Source: JBBSTY01 sp038235385 (GTDB taxonomy: Bacteria > Actinomycetota > Acidimicrobiia > Acidimicrobiales > Acidimicrobilacustridaceae). From it: a stretch of DNA of 8,552 nt. Under the pieces are notes generated by a model. The model had not been told where the DNA came from and made no database searches. It saw only the letters and a program-made list of their open reading frames with translations. The DNA lies in the NCBI GenBank assembly GCA_038235385.1, contig JBBSTY010000157.1:1-8552 (forward strand), written 5' to 3'. Position numbers and translations under genes: made by a program. This document shows positions 8,507-8,552 of this stretch, piece by piece; within the stretch, counting starts at the first letter, position 1, and the number at the start of each line of letters is the position of its first letter.

Positions 8507-8552
8507 ATGGTGGTTGCACGGTCGATGGGTCGGATCGGTTCGGGCGCCGCCA
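8507..8552 (+). CDS. Start of a divergent gene, cut by the window edge
   Basis: ATG at 8507 is preceded by GAGAGGA (8494-8500) with a six-base spacing, the best ribosome binding site in the window. Fifteen codons are visible, reading MVVARSMGRIGSGAA. The frame is open to the edge. Too little remains to name a product or a localisation. It diverges from the helicase gene and may share regulatory DNA with it. Confidence 0.6.
   Translation, partial: MVVARSMGRIGSGAA

Overview
The window is strongly GC-rich throughout and has GC-rich third codon positions, TANNNT-type -10 boxes and no A/T-rich islands apart from one short promoter. This points to a high-GC actinobacterium. The XRE-MurA fusion and the UvrD2-like HRDC helicase are also actinobacterial in flavour, and an Acidimicrobiia-type genome is my best guess (inference). 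No rRNA, tRNA, CRISPR array, insertion sequence or phage gene was seen. It reads as ordinary chromosome with a few unusual proteins and control sites.

Layout. Positions 1-165 hold a C-rich edge and a promoter with a palindrome over its -35 box. Two plus-strand genes follow. The first is a thiolase (166-1341). The second is a secreted lipoprotein esterase of the polyhydroxybutyrate-depolymerase/LpqC type (1428-2525). They are separated by a short intergenic region built almost entirely of degenerate 7-base repeats. Only 31 bases separate the esterase from a convergent minus-strand block.

Minus-strand block, in transcription order. First comes a 1149-residue superfamily I helicase (8334-4885) with a long N-terminal extension and a C-terminal HRDC domain. 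After a hairpin that may be a terminator comes a MurA-like enolpyruvyl transferase with an XRE helix-turn-helix at its N-terminus (4800-3250). Last is a small YdjA-like nitroreductase (3159-2557), which seems to have its own promoter. At the right edge a divergent plus-strand gene begins at 8507 and runs out of the window.

How the genes work together. I see no single pathway linking the whole window. Thiolase plus PHB-depolymerase-like esterase could relate to 3-hydroxyacyl/acetoacetyl-CoA metabolism, but this is weak. The most interesting parts are three. The XRE-MurA fusion has a perfect inverted repeat placed between its probable -35 and -10 boxes, which suggests autoregulation of a cell-wall enzyme. 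One MurA active-site acid appears to be replaced by Ala in that protein. The helicase carries about 380 residues of largely unrecognised N-terminal sequence.
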